Part shown: one piece after another, positions 38,864 through 48,019 of the stretch
How positions within the stretch are numbered: the stretch's first letter is position 1
Layout: each line of letters begins with the position of its first letter
Made by a program: the position numbers and the translations under genes
Notes under the pieces: generated by a model
Told to the model about the DNA's origin: nothing
Databases searched by the model: none
Seen by the model: only the letters and a program-made list of their open reading frames with translations
Assembly: GCF_011064845.1 (NCBI RefSeq)
Contig: NZ_CP049015.1
Coordinates: 3,224,001 to 3,288,000 of the forward strand
DNA length: 64,000 nucleotides
Reading direction: 5' to 3'
Source: Citrobacter freundii ATCC 8090 = MTCC 1658 = NBRC 12681
GTDB lineage: Bacteria > Pseudomonadota > Gammaproteobacteria > Enterobacterales > Enterobacteriaceae

Positions 38864-39571
38864 TTAACGCGGGGTTAAGTTAACGCTGGCGATTTCTTCT
38901 TCAGTCAAAGGACGGTATTCACCTGGCGCCAGATCCTCATCAAGCCTGATGTCACCAATCCGTTCACGGTGCAGTTCCACAACGTGGTTACCCACCGCGG
39001 CAAACATACGTTTAACCTGATGATAGCGCCCTTCGCTGATGGTCAAGCGCACCTGAGTTGGCGTAATCACTTCCAGCACGGCCGGTTTGGTCAGATCTTT
39101 CTCATTGTGCAACTGTACACCATGGGCAAACTGTTCGGCGGTATCATCTGCCACTGGCGACTCCAGCGTCACCAGATAGGTTTTCTCACAATGGTGACGA
39201 GGAGAGGTGATGCGATGCGACCACTGTCCGTCATCGGTCATCAGCACCAGTCCAGTGGTGTCGATATCCAGACGCCCTGCCGCATGCAGTTTGTAGGCAA
39301 CCGGTTCATCAAGGAAATAGAGCACCGTCGGGTGATCGGGATCATCCGTTGAGCAAACATAACCCTGAGGCTTATTCAGCATAAAATAGCGCGGGCCATT
39401 TTGTTGAACCAGGGAATTACCGTCATATTCTACGTCGTGTTCTGGCAGCAGCTTAAAAGCGCTATTTCTGACGATTTCACCGTCGACGGTAACGCGGTTA
39501 GCACGGATCTCACGCCCGGCAATAGCGCGGCTGACGCCGAGTTGCTGAGCGATAAATTTATCAAGTCGCAT
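38864..39571 (-). CDS. rsuA: 16S rRNA pseudouridine-516 synthase
   Basis: Makes pseudouridine 516 in 16S rRNA. The 235-residue protein has an N-terminal S4 domain ([20 protein letters not shown]) and the catalytic aspartate in [17 protein letters not shown] near residue 102. It is four residues longer than E. coli RsuA at the C-terminus. Divergent from radD. Confidence 0.96.
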   Translation of the reverse strand: MRLDKFIAQQLGVSRAIAGREIRANRVTVDGEIVRNSAFKLLPEHDVEYDGNSLVQQNGPRYFMLNKPQGYVCSTDDPDHPTVLYFLDEPVAYKLHAAGRLDIDTTGLVLMTDDGQWSHRITSPRHHCEKTYLVTLESPVADDTAEQFAHGVQLHNEKDLTKPAVLEVITPTQVRLTISEGRYHQVKRMFAAVGNHVVELHRERIGDIRLDEDLAPGEYRPLTEEEIASVNLTPR

Positions 39572-39721
39572 GTGTGTGATTTTGCCTGTAAAAATACGAG
39601 AATCGGGTTTACGCCCGAAAAGTGGGACCGTTATCCGCCCAGTATAGCGGCGTTACACCATCCCTCAAGAGAAATGATTCATGGCATACTACTCCTTGTT
39701 ATTGTTTATTATAGTGAGCCC

Positions 39722-41482
39722 ATGATTTTTACTCTTCGCCCGTACCAAAAAGAAGCCGTGGACGCCACGCTCAACCATTTTCGCCACCACCGCACCCCGG
39801 CGGTTATCGTCCTGCCAACCGGCGCGGGCAAAAGTCTGGTGATTGCCGAGCTGGCCCGCGTAGCGCGTGGTCGCGTACTGGTACTGGCGCACGTCAAAGA
39901 ACTGGTCGCACAAAACCATGCGAAATATTGTGCGCTGGGGCTGGAAGCCGATATTTTTGCCGCAGGCCTGAAGCGTAAAGAGAGCCACGGAAAAGTAGTA
40001 TTTGGCAGCGTACAGTCGGTAGCGCGTAATCTGGACGCCTTTCAGGGAGAATTCTCCCTGCTTATCGTCGATGAATGCCATCGCATTGGCGATGATGAAG
40101 AGAGTCAGTATCAGCAAATCCTCACTCACCTGACCAAAGTAAATCCTCACTTACGCCTGCTCGGACTTACCGCCACACCTTTTCGTTTGGGCAAAGGCTG
40201 GATTTATCATTTTCATTATCACGGAATGGTGCGCGGCGATGAAAAAGCACTGTTTCGCGACTGCATTTATGAATTACCGCTGCGCTACATGATTAAACAC
40301 GGCTACCTGACGCCGCCAGAACGCCTCGACATGCCGGTAGTGCAATATGACTTCAGCCGCCTGCAGGCGCAAAGTAACGGCCTGTTTAGCGAAGCGGACC
40401 TGAATCAGGAGCTGAAAAAGCAGCAGCGAATAACGCCGCATATCATCAGCCAGATTGTCGAGTTTGCCCAGACGCGTAAAGGGGTGATGATTTTCGCCGC
40501 CACAGTTGAACACGCCAAAGAAATTCTGGGTCTGCTGCCTGCTGACGACGCCGCACTTATCACCGGAGACACGCCTGGCGCCGAACGCGACGTGCTGATT
40601 GAAGAGTTCAAAGCCCAACGTTTTCGCTATCTGGTGAATGTGTCGGTCCTGACCACTGGCTTCGATGCCCCGCACGTCGACCTTATCGCCATTCTTCGCC
40701 CGACCGAGTCAGTTAGCCTTTACCAACAAATTGTCGGTCGTGGGCTGCGCCTGGCGCCGGATAAAACCGACTGTCTGATCCTCGATTACGCTGGTAACCC
40801 GCACGACCTGTACGCGCCGGAAGTTGGTGCGCCGAAAGGGAAAAGCGACAACGTTCCGGTACAGGTGTTCTGTCCTGCCTGCGGCTTTGCCAACACCTTC
40901 TGGGGCAAAACAACGGCCGACGGCACGCTGATTGAGCACTTTGGCCGCCGCTGTCAGGGATGGTTTGAAGATGATGACGGCCATCGCGAACAGTGCGATT
41001 TTCGTTTCCGTTTTAAAAACTGCCCGCAATGCAACGCGGAAAATGACATCGCCGCCCGCCGTTGTCGGGAGTGCGACGCGGTACTGGTTGACCCAGATGA
41101 CATGCTGAAAGCCGCGCTCAGGCTTAAAGATGCGCTGGTTCTGCGCTGCAGCGGGATGGCGCTACAAAATGGGCAGGATGAAAAAGGCGAATGGCTGAAA
41201 ATTACCTATTACGATGAAGATGGCGCCGACGTCAGCGAACGCTTTCGCCTGCATACTCCCGCGCAGCGAACGGCCTTCGAGCAACTGTTTATTCGCCCGC
41301 ACACCCGAACGCCCGGCATTCCCTTACGCTGGATAACCGCCGCCGATATCCTCGCCCAGCAGGCGCTGTTACGTCATCCTGATTTCGTGGTCGCGCGCAT
41401 GAAAGGTCAGTACTGGCAGGTCCGTGAAAAGGTCTTCGATTATGAAGGACGCTTTCGTCGGGCACATGAATTACGCGGTTAA
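39722..41482 (+). CDS. radD: RadD DNA repair helicase-like protein (YejH)
   Basis: Superfamily 2 ATPase acting with RecA and RecG in double-strand break repair. The 586 residues (E. coli length) contain Walker A PTGAGKS near residue 35, DECH near residue 113, LTATPFRLG and the helicase C motif [10 protein letters not shown] near residue 340. Four-cysteine zinc-binding segments (CPACGF, CPQCN, CREC) lie at residues 385-460. I chose the ATG at 39722 ([15 protein letters not shown]); the frame is open upstream but overlaps rsuA without homology. Confidence 0.95.
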   Translation: MIFTLRPYQKEAVDATLNHFRHHRTPAVIVLPTGAGKSLVIAELARVARGRVLVLAHVKELVAQNHAKYCALGLEADIFAAGLKRKESHGKVVFGSVQSVARNLDAFQGEFSLLIVDECHRIGDDEESQYQQILTHLTKVNPHLRLLGLTATPFRLGKGWIYHFHYHGMVRGDEKALFRDCIYELPLRYMIKHGYLTPPERLDMPVVQYDFSRLQAQSNGLFSEADLNQELKKQQRITPHIISQIVEFAQTRKGVMIFAATVEHAKEILGLLPADDAALITGDTPGAERDVLIEEFKAQRFRYLVNVSVLTTGFDAPHVDLIAILRPTESVSLYQQIVGRGLRLAPDKTDCLILDYAGNPHDLYAPEVGAPKGKSDNVPVQVFCPACGFANTFWGKTTADGTLIEHFGRRCQGWFEDDDGHREQCDFRFRFKNCPQCNAENDIAARRCRECDAVLVDPDDMLKAALRLKDALVLRCSGMALQNGQDEKGEWLKITYYDEDGADVSERFRLHTPAQRTAFEQLFIRPHTRTPGIPLRWITAADILAQQALLRHPDFVVARMKGQYWQVREKVFDYEGRFRRAHELRG

Positions 41483-41606
41483 TCGTACTTTTGATTGATG
41501 TACCAGCCGTTTGAGTATAGAATCTCGCCCGCTTTTGCATACGCAAAGCAGATCACTTACCTGTTGCTGGGTCGCCTGTAGCAGGAATTATTAAAGAGAG
41601 ATTTAA

Positions 41607-41891
<285 letters not shown>

Positions 41892-41908
41892 TCGCAAACA
41901 AGTTGAAG

Positions 41909-41936
41909 AAAAACCCCGCCAAGGCGGGGTTTTTTT
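41909..41936 (+). terminator. Intrinsic terminator of rplY
   Basis: ACCCCGC, CAAG loop, GCGGGGT, then seven T. Canonical intrinsic terminator 20 bases after the stop. Confidence 0.93.
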
Positions 41937-41972
41937 ATGGGATTTTGTAATCGATACTGATGGTTCTCGTCG

Positions 41973-42004
41973 ACCGGATAAGGCGTTTACGCTCTCACCC
42001 GGCA
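41973..42004. repeat. Partial REP element between rplY and yejK
   Basis: CCGGATAAGGCGTTTACGC is the conserved half of a REP repeat; the other half is eroded to TCACCCGGCA. It lies between two convergent genes. Confidence 0.6.
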
Positions 42005-42011
42005 AACGGTT

Positions 42012-43019
42012 TTATTTCCCGCCCGACGTGCGACGCTGCAGCTGGTCGCGCAGGTTCGGCGGCGTACCTTTGATGGTCAAAGTATCTGTAGCCGGATCCC
42101 AGAAAATACGTTCACCCAGTAGCATGGCGTCGAAGTTGATGGTTAACCCACCGCCGCTTCCGGCAAATTTGGTTAACTGACGCAGCGTACTGCGATCTGC
42201 CGGGAAGCTCTCTTCCAGCTCGTAGCCTTTATCAGCGGTAAATTCGCTGAAGCTAACTTCACTGACGCCGGAAAGCTCTTTGGACAGCGACTCCAGCTCG
42301 ATCTCTTCACCGGCTTGTAGCTGTTCGTTGCAGTAGCTGTACACCTGCTGGCGCACGTTCTGGCGTTCAGCTTTATCGAGCTGCGCCTCGGCAGTAAAGT
42401 CATCGACCGCCTGCAGCAGGCCACGGTTTTGCGCTTTGGCGTTCAGACCTTCGCTGGCACCGAGGAAATCCATAAAGAAATCGGCAACTTTGCGCCCTAC
42501 CCGCCCTTTCAGGAACGTCAGATAGCGCGTGGACTCCGGATTGGTTTCCCATTCGGTTAAATCAATACGCGCCACGATATCCGCATGATTGATGTCCAGA
42601 TAGTGCGTCGGATTGATATCCAGATTTTCATTGACGCGCATGCTGCTTAAATTGTTCAGCACGGCGACCAACAGATACTCTACCGCCAGATAGCGGTAAT
42701 GGCAGAACAGGACAATGCCGCCGTCGGCAAAAGGATATTTCGCCAGCTCGTCCCGCAAGCGTCCGGTCGCGGCACGACTAAATGCCAGAAAATCCTCTTC
42801 GCCCTGACGCTGTAAACGCAGCGTTTGTGCCAGTTCACTCTCTTCGCTAAACAGGCCATAAGCTTTATTCTTGGCGCTATATACCCGATGCAGCTCAGCC
42901 ATCATATCGACAACCGTCGCTGTCGGTTCCAGTAATGAATCGCGCAAGACCAGCTCAAGGTTCTGCTCGTCACGTTTGATAAGCTGGTGCAGGGCAATCT
43001 GGTTGATATCCAGACTCAT
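42012..43019 (-). CDS. yejK: Nucleoid-associated protein YejK (NdpA)
   Basis: A 335-residue nucleoid-associated protein of the NA37 family, the E. coli length. It begins [19 protein letters not shown] and has a basic C-terminal tail (LQRRTSGGK). Reported to interact with type II topoisomerases. Divergent from yejL. Confidence 0.94.
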   Translation of the reverse strand: MSLDINQIALHQLIKRDEQNLELVLRDSLLEPTATVVDMMAELHRVYSAKNKAYGLFSEESELAQTLRLQRQGEEDFLAFSRAATGRLRDELAKYPFADGGIVLFCHYRYLAVEYLLVAVLNNLSSMRVNENLDINPTHYLDINHADIVARIDLTEWETNPESTRYLTFLKGRVGRKVADFFMDFLGASEGLNAKAQNRGLLQAVDDFTAEAQLDKAERQNVRQQVYSYCNEQLQAGEEIELESLSKELSGVSEVSFSEFTADKGYELEESFPADRSTLRQLTKFAGSGGGLTINFDAMLLGERIFWDPATDTLTIKGTPPNLRDQLQRRTSGGK

Positions 43020-43153
43020 GATAAACTCTCCTTTTAGACCGGGCGGTATTCAACCACCTGCCGGGCAGTGACGCAATAGAAGATAAAAAAGCAGAAAAAA
43101 AACTGTCTGTACGGTAATATGTTGCCCTTTCATGAACAGACTGATTTCGATTT

Positions 43154-43381
43154 ATGCCACAAATTTCCCGCTATAGTGACGAACACGTTGAACAACTGCT
43201 GAATGAGATGCTCAACGTACTGGAAAAACATAAGGCGCCGACCGACCTTTCCCTGATGGTACTGGGAAATATGGTGACTAACCTTATCAATACAAGCATC
43301 GCACCGGCCCAGCGCCAGGCGATTGCCAACTCTTTTGCCCGCGCATTACAGTCTTCGGTAAACGACGACCAAGCGCATTAA
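43154..43381 (+). CDS. yejL: UPF0352 protein YejL
   Basis: A 75-residue small helical protein conserved across gamma-proteobacteria ([18 protein letters not shown]). Function unknown. It lies 31 bases before yejM in the same direction and is probably in one operon with it. Confidence 0.93.
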   Translation: MPQISRYSDEHVEQLLNEMLNVLEKHKAPTDLSLMVLGNMVTNLINTSIAPAQRQAIANSFARALQSSVNDDQAH

Positions 43382-43412
43382 GAGCCTGCTCCGGGGAAAC
43401 GAACAACAGTTT

Positions 43413-45173
43413 ATGGTAACTCATCGTCAGCGCTACCGTGAGAAAGTCTCCCAGATGGTTAGCTGGGGGCACTGGTTTGCCTTGTTCAACATTCTGTTGG
43501 CCGTGGTACTCGGTAGCCGTTACCTGTTTGTCGCCGACTGGCCGACAACGCTTGCAGGTCGTATTTATTCCTATGTAAGCCTGGTCGGACATTTTAGTTT
43601 TTTGGTGTTTGCCACCTATCTGCTAATCCTGTTTCCCCTGACGTTTATCGTCATGTCCCAGAGGCTGATGCGATTCTTATCAGCTATTCTGGCGACGGTG
43701 GGCATGACGCTGTTGCTAATCGACAGCGAAGTTTTCACCCGCTTCCATTTGCACCTCAACCCGATCGTCTGGGAACTGGTCATCAATCCTGACCAGAATG
43801 AAGCGGCGCGTGACTGGCAACTGATGTTTATCAGCGTACCAGTGATTTTGTTAATTGAAATGCTGTTTGCGACCTGGAGCTGGCAAAAGCTGCGTAGCCT
43901 GACGCGTCGTCGCCACTTCGCCAAACCATTAGCCGCATTCTTCTTCATTTGCTTTATCGCCTCGCACGTGGTGTATATCTGGGCGGATGCCAATTTCTAT
44001 CGCCCGATTACCATGCAGCGCGCGAATCTGCCGCTCTCCTACCCGATGACGGCGCGTAAGTTCCTGGAAAAACATGGTCTGCTGGATGCGCAAGAGTATC
44101 AGCGTCGCCTGATCGAGCAGGGGAATCCGGAAGCAGTTTCTGTGCAGTACCCGCTGAGCGAACTGCGTTATCGCGATATGGGCACCGGCCAGAACGTCCT
44201 GCTGATCACCGTCGACGGCCTGAACTATTCACGCTTTGAAAAGCAGATGCCTGCGCTGGCTGAATTCGCCGGGCAGAATATCTCCTTTACGCGTCACATG
44301 AGCACTGGCAACACCACGGATAACGGGATTTTTGGCCTGTTTTACGGCGTCTCACCAAGCTACATGGATGGGATTTTATCGACCCGAACGCCTGCGGCGT
44401 TGATTTCCGCGCTGAACCAGCAGGGCTATCAGTTAGGGCTATTCTCTTCGGATGGCTTTACCAGCCCGCTTTATCGCCAGGCGCTGCTGTCAGATTTCTC
44501 CATGCCAAGCGTGCAGACGCAATCTGACGACCAAACCGCAAGCCAGTGGATTAACTGGCTGGGACGCTACGCGCAGGAAGATAACCGCTGGTTCTCGTGG
44601 GTCTCCTTTAACGGGACCAACCTTGATGACAGCAACCAGAAGAACTTTGCCAAACGCTATGCCAGCGCCGCTCAGGATGTGGATGCCAACATCAACCGCG
44701 TTATTAGCGCCCTGCGCGACTCCGGCAAACTGAACAACACGGTGGTGATTATTACCGCAGGTCGGGGCGTGCCGCTGACGCAGGAAGAGAACAACTTTGC
44801 CTGGTCGCGAGGCCATCTGCAGGTTCCTCTGGTTATTCACTGGCCGGGAACGCCTGCTCAGCGCATCAATAGCCTGACCGATCATACGGACCTGATGACA
44901 ACGCTGATGCAGCGCCTGCTGCACGTCAGTACACCTGCTAACGAATACTCGCAGGGGCAGGATCTGTTCAATGCAACCCGCCGCCATTACTGGGTTACTG
45001 CCGCTGACGGCAGCACGATGGCCGTTACCACACCCGAGATGACGCTGGTGCTGAACAACAACGGTAATTATCAGACCTATAATTTGCGCGGCGAGAAAAT
45101 AAAAGATCAGAAACCGCAGCTAAGTCTGCTGTTACAGGTTCTGACGGATGAGAAGCGATTTATTGCTAACTGA
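43413..45173 (+). CDS. yejM: Inner-membrane LPS-synthesis regulator YejM (PbgA/LapC)
   Basis: Senses periplasmic LPS and controls LpxC degradation through LapB. The 586 residues have five N-terminal spans (about residues 20-190) and a periplasmic domain of the arylsulfatase/alkaline phosphatase fold (LLITVDGLNYSRF near residue 263, TGNTTDNGIFGLFYG near residue 300). The catalytic metal residues of true sulfatases are incomplete, as usual for this family. The gene is essential in E. coli. The stop codon lies inside a hairpin. Confidence 0.95.
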   Translation: MVTHRQRYREKVSQMVSWGHWFALFNILLAVVLGSRYLFVADWPTTLAGRIYSYVSLVGHFSFLVFATYLLILFPLTFIVMSQRLMRFLSAILATVGMTLLLIDSEVFTRFHLHLNPIVWELVINPDQNEAARDWQLMFISVPVILLIEMLFATWSWQKLRSLTRRRHFAKPLAAFFFICFIASHVVYIWADANFYRPITMQRANLPLSYPMTARKFLEKHGLLDAQEYQRRLIEQGNPEAVSVQYPLSELRYRDMGTGQNVLLITVDGLNYSRFEKQMPALAEFAGQNISFTRHMSTGNTTDNGIFGLFYGVSPSYMDGILSTRTPAALISALNQQGYQLGLFSSDGFTSPLYRQALLSDFSMPSVQTQSDDQTASQWINWLGRYAQEDNRWFSWVSFNGTNLDDSNQKNFAKRYASAAQDVDANINRVISALRDSGKLNNTVVIITAGRGVPLTQEENNFAWSRGHLQVPLVIHWPGTPAQRINSLTDHTDLMTTLMQRLLHVSTPANEYSQGQDLFNATRRHYWVTAADGSTMAVTTPEMTLVLNNNGNYQTYNLRGEKIKDQKPQLSLLLQVLTDEKRFIAN

Positions 45174-45193
45174 TTAATTATAAATCAGTTAGC
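45165..45193 (+). terminator. Hairpin across the yejM stop codon
   Basis: GCTAACTGATT and AATCAGTTAGC form a perfect 11-bp stem around a seven-base AT loop, including the TGA of yejM. No T-run follows. It may stabilise or end the yejLM transcript just before the tRNA promoter. Confidence 0.45.
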
Positions 45194-45204
45194 GAGACAT
45201 GCTC

Positions 45205-45232
45205 TTGCATTCGTAGCGGAAAGCAGTAGTAT
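45205..45232 (+). promoter_or_regulatory. Promoter of tRNA-Pro
   Basis: TTGCAT at 45205-45210 and TAGTAT at 45227-45232, with a 16-base spacer, lie 15 bases before the mature tRNA. The G/C-containing stretch after the -10 box resembles stringently controlled tRNA promoters. Confidence 0.55.
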
Positions 45233-45247
45233 TAGCAGCCATAGCGT

Positions 45248-45324
45248 CGGCACGTAGCGCAGCCTGGTAGCGCACCGTCATGGGGTGTCGGGGGTCGGAG
45301 GTTCAAATCCTCTCGTGCCGACCA
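45248..45324 (+). tRNA. proL: tRNA-Pro (anticodon GGG)
   Basis: A 77-nt tRNA with encoded CCA. The acceptor arms CGGCACG and CGTGCCG pair; the TpsiC arm has GGTTCAAATCC; the anticodon GGG is at 45282-45284. It reads CCC/CCU proline codons. Position between yejM and narP matches E. coli proL. It serves as integration target for the island downstream and remains intact. Confidence 0.97.
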
Positions 45325-45331
45325 AAAATCC
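45277..45331. repeat. Proximal attachment repeat (attL) in tRNA-Pro
   Basis: A 55-bp sequence from the anticodon arm of tRNA-Pro to seven bases past its CCA. It is repeated in the same orientation at the far end of the island, in two pieces: 48855-48864 and 50076-50120 (plus four duplicated bases 50072-50075). This is the signature of tRNA-targeted site-specific integration. Confidence 0.93.
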
Positions 45332-45334
45332 TCG

Positions 45335-45364
45335 AAAAACCAGCCTGTTACGGCTGGTTTTTTT
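45335..45364 (+). terminator. Terminator of tRNA-Pro
   Basis: AACCAGCC, six-base loop, GGCTGGTT, then seven T in total. It directly follows the attL repeat and ends the tRNA transcript. Confidence 0.9.
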
Positions 45365-45369
45365 ATGCC

Positions 45370-45748
45370 TGTTTTCTGAGCGCTCCGCGTTCCTGGCATC
45401 ATTAATGATGTACGTGATAACTCCAAATATTGCGTGTGAGGAATTGTAGCCATCACCATCTTCTGACAGCGCTTCCCTTCTCCCGTTCTCCAGATTTATC
45501 AGGTGGGGCTGAGGGTGAGTTCGGTATCACTTTATCCTGAATTCCCCATCTATCGCGCATATCAGCAGCGAACCATCACAGGCTGAAAGCGACGCATCCA
45601 CAACAAGTAGCGCCCCCTGGATTATCCCTTCCCTGAAATGTGAACGCGATGCCCGTATGAAATAAGTCGCTGCGGGCTGGCTGATTAGCTGCTGATCGAG
45701 GGAGATCCTTGTTTCAACGTAATCATTGGCAGGTGAAGGGAAGCCCAT
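45370..45748 (-). pseudogene. UmuD-like S24 peptidase with one in-frame stop
   Basis: From the ATG at 45746-45748 the frame reads MGFPSPANDYVETRISLDQQ, clearly UmuD-like. After 73 residues (ending AIDGEFRIK) there is TGA at 45527-45529. Without any frame change the same frame then continues YRTHPQPHLINLENG and FGVITYIIND, which is the normal UmuD/HumD C-terminal half. A single CGA-to-TGA change explains this. No further stop occurs before the attL terminator, so the 3' end may also be altered; the limit given is approximate. A GGAGG site precedes the ATG. The serine region reads RASRSHFRE, one residue shorter than UmuD's. Confidence 0.85.
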
Positions 45749-45750
45749 GG

Positions 45751-45954
45751 CTATAGTCCTCCGTTTGGATTGAACAGCTGAAAGGTACGGTTCTCCCCTT
45801 CCTGCGTTGATACATCGCGGAATGTTGTCACATACCACTCGATCCATTCGTTAGCCTGCTTCATCGTCCAGTTCCAGTTAACCTTGCTCAGTTCCTGGAC
45901 AAACCGCTGTGTGGTGGCATCAATTAACCCCTCTTGGATACCGGATAAAAACAC
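45751..45954 (-). CDS. SOS-associated hypothetical protein (67 aa)
   Basis: A 67-residue protein beginning at GTG 45954, nine bases after a LexA box, with an aromatic-rich middle (NEWIEWYVTTFRDVS). A shorter start at an internal ATG (MKQANEWIEW) is possible. Its stop is two bases before the umuD-like start, and the GGAGG of that gene lies in its 3' end, so the two form an operon. I do not recognise the family; the context is a phage SOS module. Confidence 0.55.
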   Translation of the reverse strand: MFLSGIQEGLIDATTQRFVQELSKVNWNWTMKQANEWIEWYVTTFRDVSTQEGENRTFQLFNPNGGL

Positions 45955-45962
45955 AGTATAAA

Positions 45963-45982
45963 TACTGTATATACACCCAGCA
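45963..45982. promoter_or_regulatory. LexA box in the dinI-umuD divergent region
   Basis: TACTGTATATACACCCAGCA contains CTG-N10-CAG with an AT-rich centre, the LexA consensus. It lies 14 bases before the dinI-like start and 8 bases from the start of the opposite ORF, so one site can control both directions. The flanking ACAGTATAAATACTGT is a further palindrome that may form an overlapping second site. Confidence 0.8.
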
Positions 45983-45996
45983 AAAGGCTACAAGCA

Positions 45997-46239
45997 ATGT
46001 TCGTGGAACTCGTTTATGACAAAAGGAATTTTGATGGTTTGCCCGGAGCAAAAGATATCATTCTGGGAGAATTGACTAAGAGGGTTCAGCGGATCTTCCC
46101 CGATGCTGATGTTCGGGTTAAACCGATGATGACACTATCGGCGATCAACACTGACGCCAGCAAACATGAGAAGGAGCAGATAAGCCGTACTGTTCAGGAA
46201 ATGTTTGAAGAGGCTGATATGTGGCTAGTTTCAGATTAA
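45997..46239 (+). CDS. DinI-like damage-inducible protein
   Basis: An 80-residue protein of the DinI family. It shows the DinI layout: an N-terminal strand (MFVELVYDKRN), GAKDIILGELTKRVQRIFPDA, and the acidic C-terminal helix ending EADMWLVSD that contacts RecA in DinI. It lies beside a LexA box with AAAGG as ribosome site. In phages such proteins (Tum, MsgA, ImpC-like) tune the SOS response or induction. Complete and probably functional. Confidence 0.85.
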   Translation: MFVELVYDKRNFDGLPGAKDIILGELTKRVQRIFPDADVRVKPMMTLSAINTDASKHEKEQISRTVQEMFEEADMWLVSD

Positions 46240-46456
46240 ACGCCTTGAACCGTCATATTGCTTAAGTACAATCCACCGTGACTGGCAATCATTCAATACT
46301 CGCACTATCGAACGTTCGCCAGTCGGCCGCAATCATGCTCTTGCATACGGTGTGGTTGCGGCAACTCTTGTTACAGTTCACCATCAATTGGCCAGCCAGG
46401 TCATCTTTAATGATTTCCGTTATTACGCCAAATATCGGCAAAGGAACACTGCTTGA
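46229..46456 (+). pseudogene. Possible degenerate phage ORF after dinI-like gene
   Basis: A 75-codon open stretch without a start codon follows the dinI-like gene. It reads protein-like (RNHALAYGVVAATLVTVHHQ and FNDFRYYAKYR) and ends at TGA 46454. An alternative GTG start at 46221 in another frame (ASFRLNALNRH) may be the lost N-terminus, separated by a frameshift. No family recognised. The following 46457-46723 is AT-rich with nothing supportable except the probable promoter of the next gene. Confidence 0.3.
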
Positions 46457-46723
46457 TATGATTCAGTAACCTATGGTTATCATATATTGGAACAAAATGA
46501 CAATTTCAAAAAAAATAATATCAATGAAAATTATTCACCATTGAACAATCCTTTGCAACAACCAGTTATTTTGTATATCCGTTGCTTATCAGTTTTAATA
46601 TCACATGATCCTTCCCGCCTCATGTTGATACTGATAGAATGTTTCCATGTGACTGATATCAAAAAATATGTATTCAACATTCTTGTAGTTATTGGATAGG
46701 TATAAAACACGGATTGCTTAAAA

Positions 46724-47581
46724 ATGAACTCTTCTATTACCATTGTTACAGCATTTTTCGATATAGGACGAGGAGACTGGACGAGTAATAAAGGTTTCTC
46801 TCCTCACTTAGAGAGAACAGCTGATACCTATATTCAGTACTTTGAAAATCTGTCTAAATTGGATAATGACATGGTCATTTTTACATCCAGTGAACTTAAA
46901 CCCAAAATTGAAGCAATTAGAAATGGGAAAAACACTGTTGTAGTGGCTTTAGATATTAATAAGAAATTTCAAAGCATAAAAAAAAGAATTGCACGAATTC
47001 AAAAAGATAATGAGTTCATTAGCAAACTTGAAACTCGCCAGTTGATAAATCCCGAATACTGGTCCCCAGACTATGCACTGGTTTGCAATCTAAAAACATA
47101 TTTTGTAAACAGAGCTATAGAGTTAAATCTTGTGAATGATGATATGGTTGCATGGGTTGACTTTGGTTACTGTCGTAGTGCAGACGTAACCAGAGGGTTA
47201 TCTCGATGGGACTATCCTTTTGACCGCAACAAAGTAAATTTCTTTACAGTTAAAAAAGGTTTGACCGTCAAAACTATCCATCAGGTTTTTGACCACATGA
47301 TTAACAATCGTTCCTATATTATTGGTGGGGCAATTGTAGCAACACAAAAGAAATGGAAAGAGTTTTACAAACTGGTTTGTCAGTGTCAAATAAAAACACT
47401 CAGAAATAATATAGTTGATGACGATCAGGGTGTTTTTATAATGTGCTATCATTACAACCCTAAATTAATAAAACTAAATTACCTGGGTAAGAACCGCTGG
47501 TTTAATCTATTTAAACTATTCGGAAGAAAAGATTTAATTACTTTATTAAGAAGATTAAAGGTCTCTCTTATAGGTAAATAA
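46724..47581 (+). CDS. HtrL/YibB-family glycosyltransferase-like protein
   Basis: A 285-residue protein of the HtrL/YibB (WlaTC) family, the same length as E. coli YibB. Family features include TAFFDIGRGDW near residue 9, NPEYWSPDYALVCNLK near residue 107, the DxG-type segment WVDFGYCR near residue 146 and SYIIGGAIVATQ near residue 197. YibB has been linked to LPS core gene clusters and homologues to lipooligosaccharide synthesis, so a surface glycan-modifying role is inferred. The gene is strongly AT-rich, a sign of acquisition. It stands alone in the island; a phage lysogenic conversion gene is a possible origin. Confidence 0.8.
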   Translation: MNSSITIVTAFFDIGRGDWTSNKGFSPHLERTADTYIQYFENLSKLDNDMVIFTSSELKPKIEAIRNGKNTVVVALDINKKFQSIKKRIARIQKDNEFISKLETRQLINPEYWSPDYALVCNLKTYFVNRAIELNLVNDDMVAWVDFGYCRSADVTRGLSRWDYPFDRNKVNFFTVKKGLTVKTIHQVFDHMINNRSYIIGGAIVATQKKWKEFYKLVCQCQIKTLRNNIVDDDQGVFIMCYHYNPKLIKLNYLGKNRWFNLFKLFGRKDLITLLRRLKVSLIGK

Positions 47582-47693
47582 TTTTTAATTGAGGTATGAA
47601 CAATGCCGATTCTAACCAGCCCCGGCATTGTTTTGCTTTTTCCTGCGCAGCCTGTCCCTGAAAAAATACTTTTTCCGCCTCTGCATCATGAAC

Positions 47694-47822
47694 CTATTGT
47701 GTGCCGTCCCATTTAACGTATCCCCCTTCGGGAGCCACTGATACAACATTATCAGGCAGGGACCCCAGCGTCTCAACCCACATGGGGAAATTAGAGCCGG
47801 TTAAAAGTTGTGAGCCACTCAT
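47694..47822 (-). pseudogene. Tail-fibre-like short ORF (42 aa), probable phage remnant
   Basis: From ATG 47820-47822 the frame reads MSGSQLLTGSNFPMWVETLG and then VVSVAPEGGYVKWDGTQ before TAG. The P-W...LP-V-V...G-Y-V-K-W-D-G-T layout resembles the end of phage tail-fibre or fibre-assembly proteins. It may be a truncated C-terminal piece or a small intact gene. A 23-bp palindrome lies just upstream. Confidence 0.5.
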
Positions 47823-47827
47823 TTATG

Positions 47828-47850
47828 TTACTCAGACCAAGTCTGAGTAA
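47828..47850. promoter_or_regulatory. 23-bp near-perfect palindrome in island
   Basis: TTACTCAGAC, CAA, GTCTGAGTAA: a perfect 10-bp inverted repeat. It sits six bases upstream of the tail-fibre-like ORF and 170 bases upstream of the next plus-strand gene. It could be an operator, an RNA hairpin over the ribosome site or a recombination site. The stretch 47851-48019 has no other feature I can support. Confidence 0.5.
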
Positions 47851-48019
47851 GGCTATCACACATAACTAAATTTAATTTATGGTGCAGGGAGTAGACAGTG
47901 TACATATCAATATTTACTTCTCAACGATGATCTGCGTCGTTTAAGACCGACATCACTATATTAAGGGAAGTGCATATATATGATGATATTGACTTTTATT
48001 CACACGGAGCTAAAGTTAA

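Noticed and set aside
39401..39721. Long N-terminal extension of radD
   Set aside because: It lies antisense to rsuA and its promoter. RadD homologues start at MIFTLRPYQ, base 39722.
45232..45459. Frame across tRNA-Pro and its terminator on the minus strand
   Set aside because: It reads through a tRNA gene (the common REDLNLRPPTP artefact) and has no support as a gene.
46487..46699. 70-codon frame before the HtrL-family gene
   Set aside because: Low-complexity AT-rich translation, no ribosome site and an equally long frame on the other strand.
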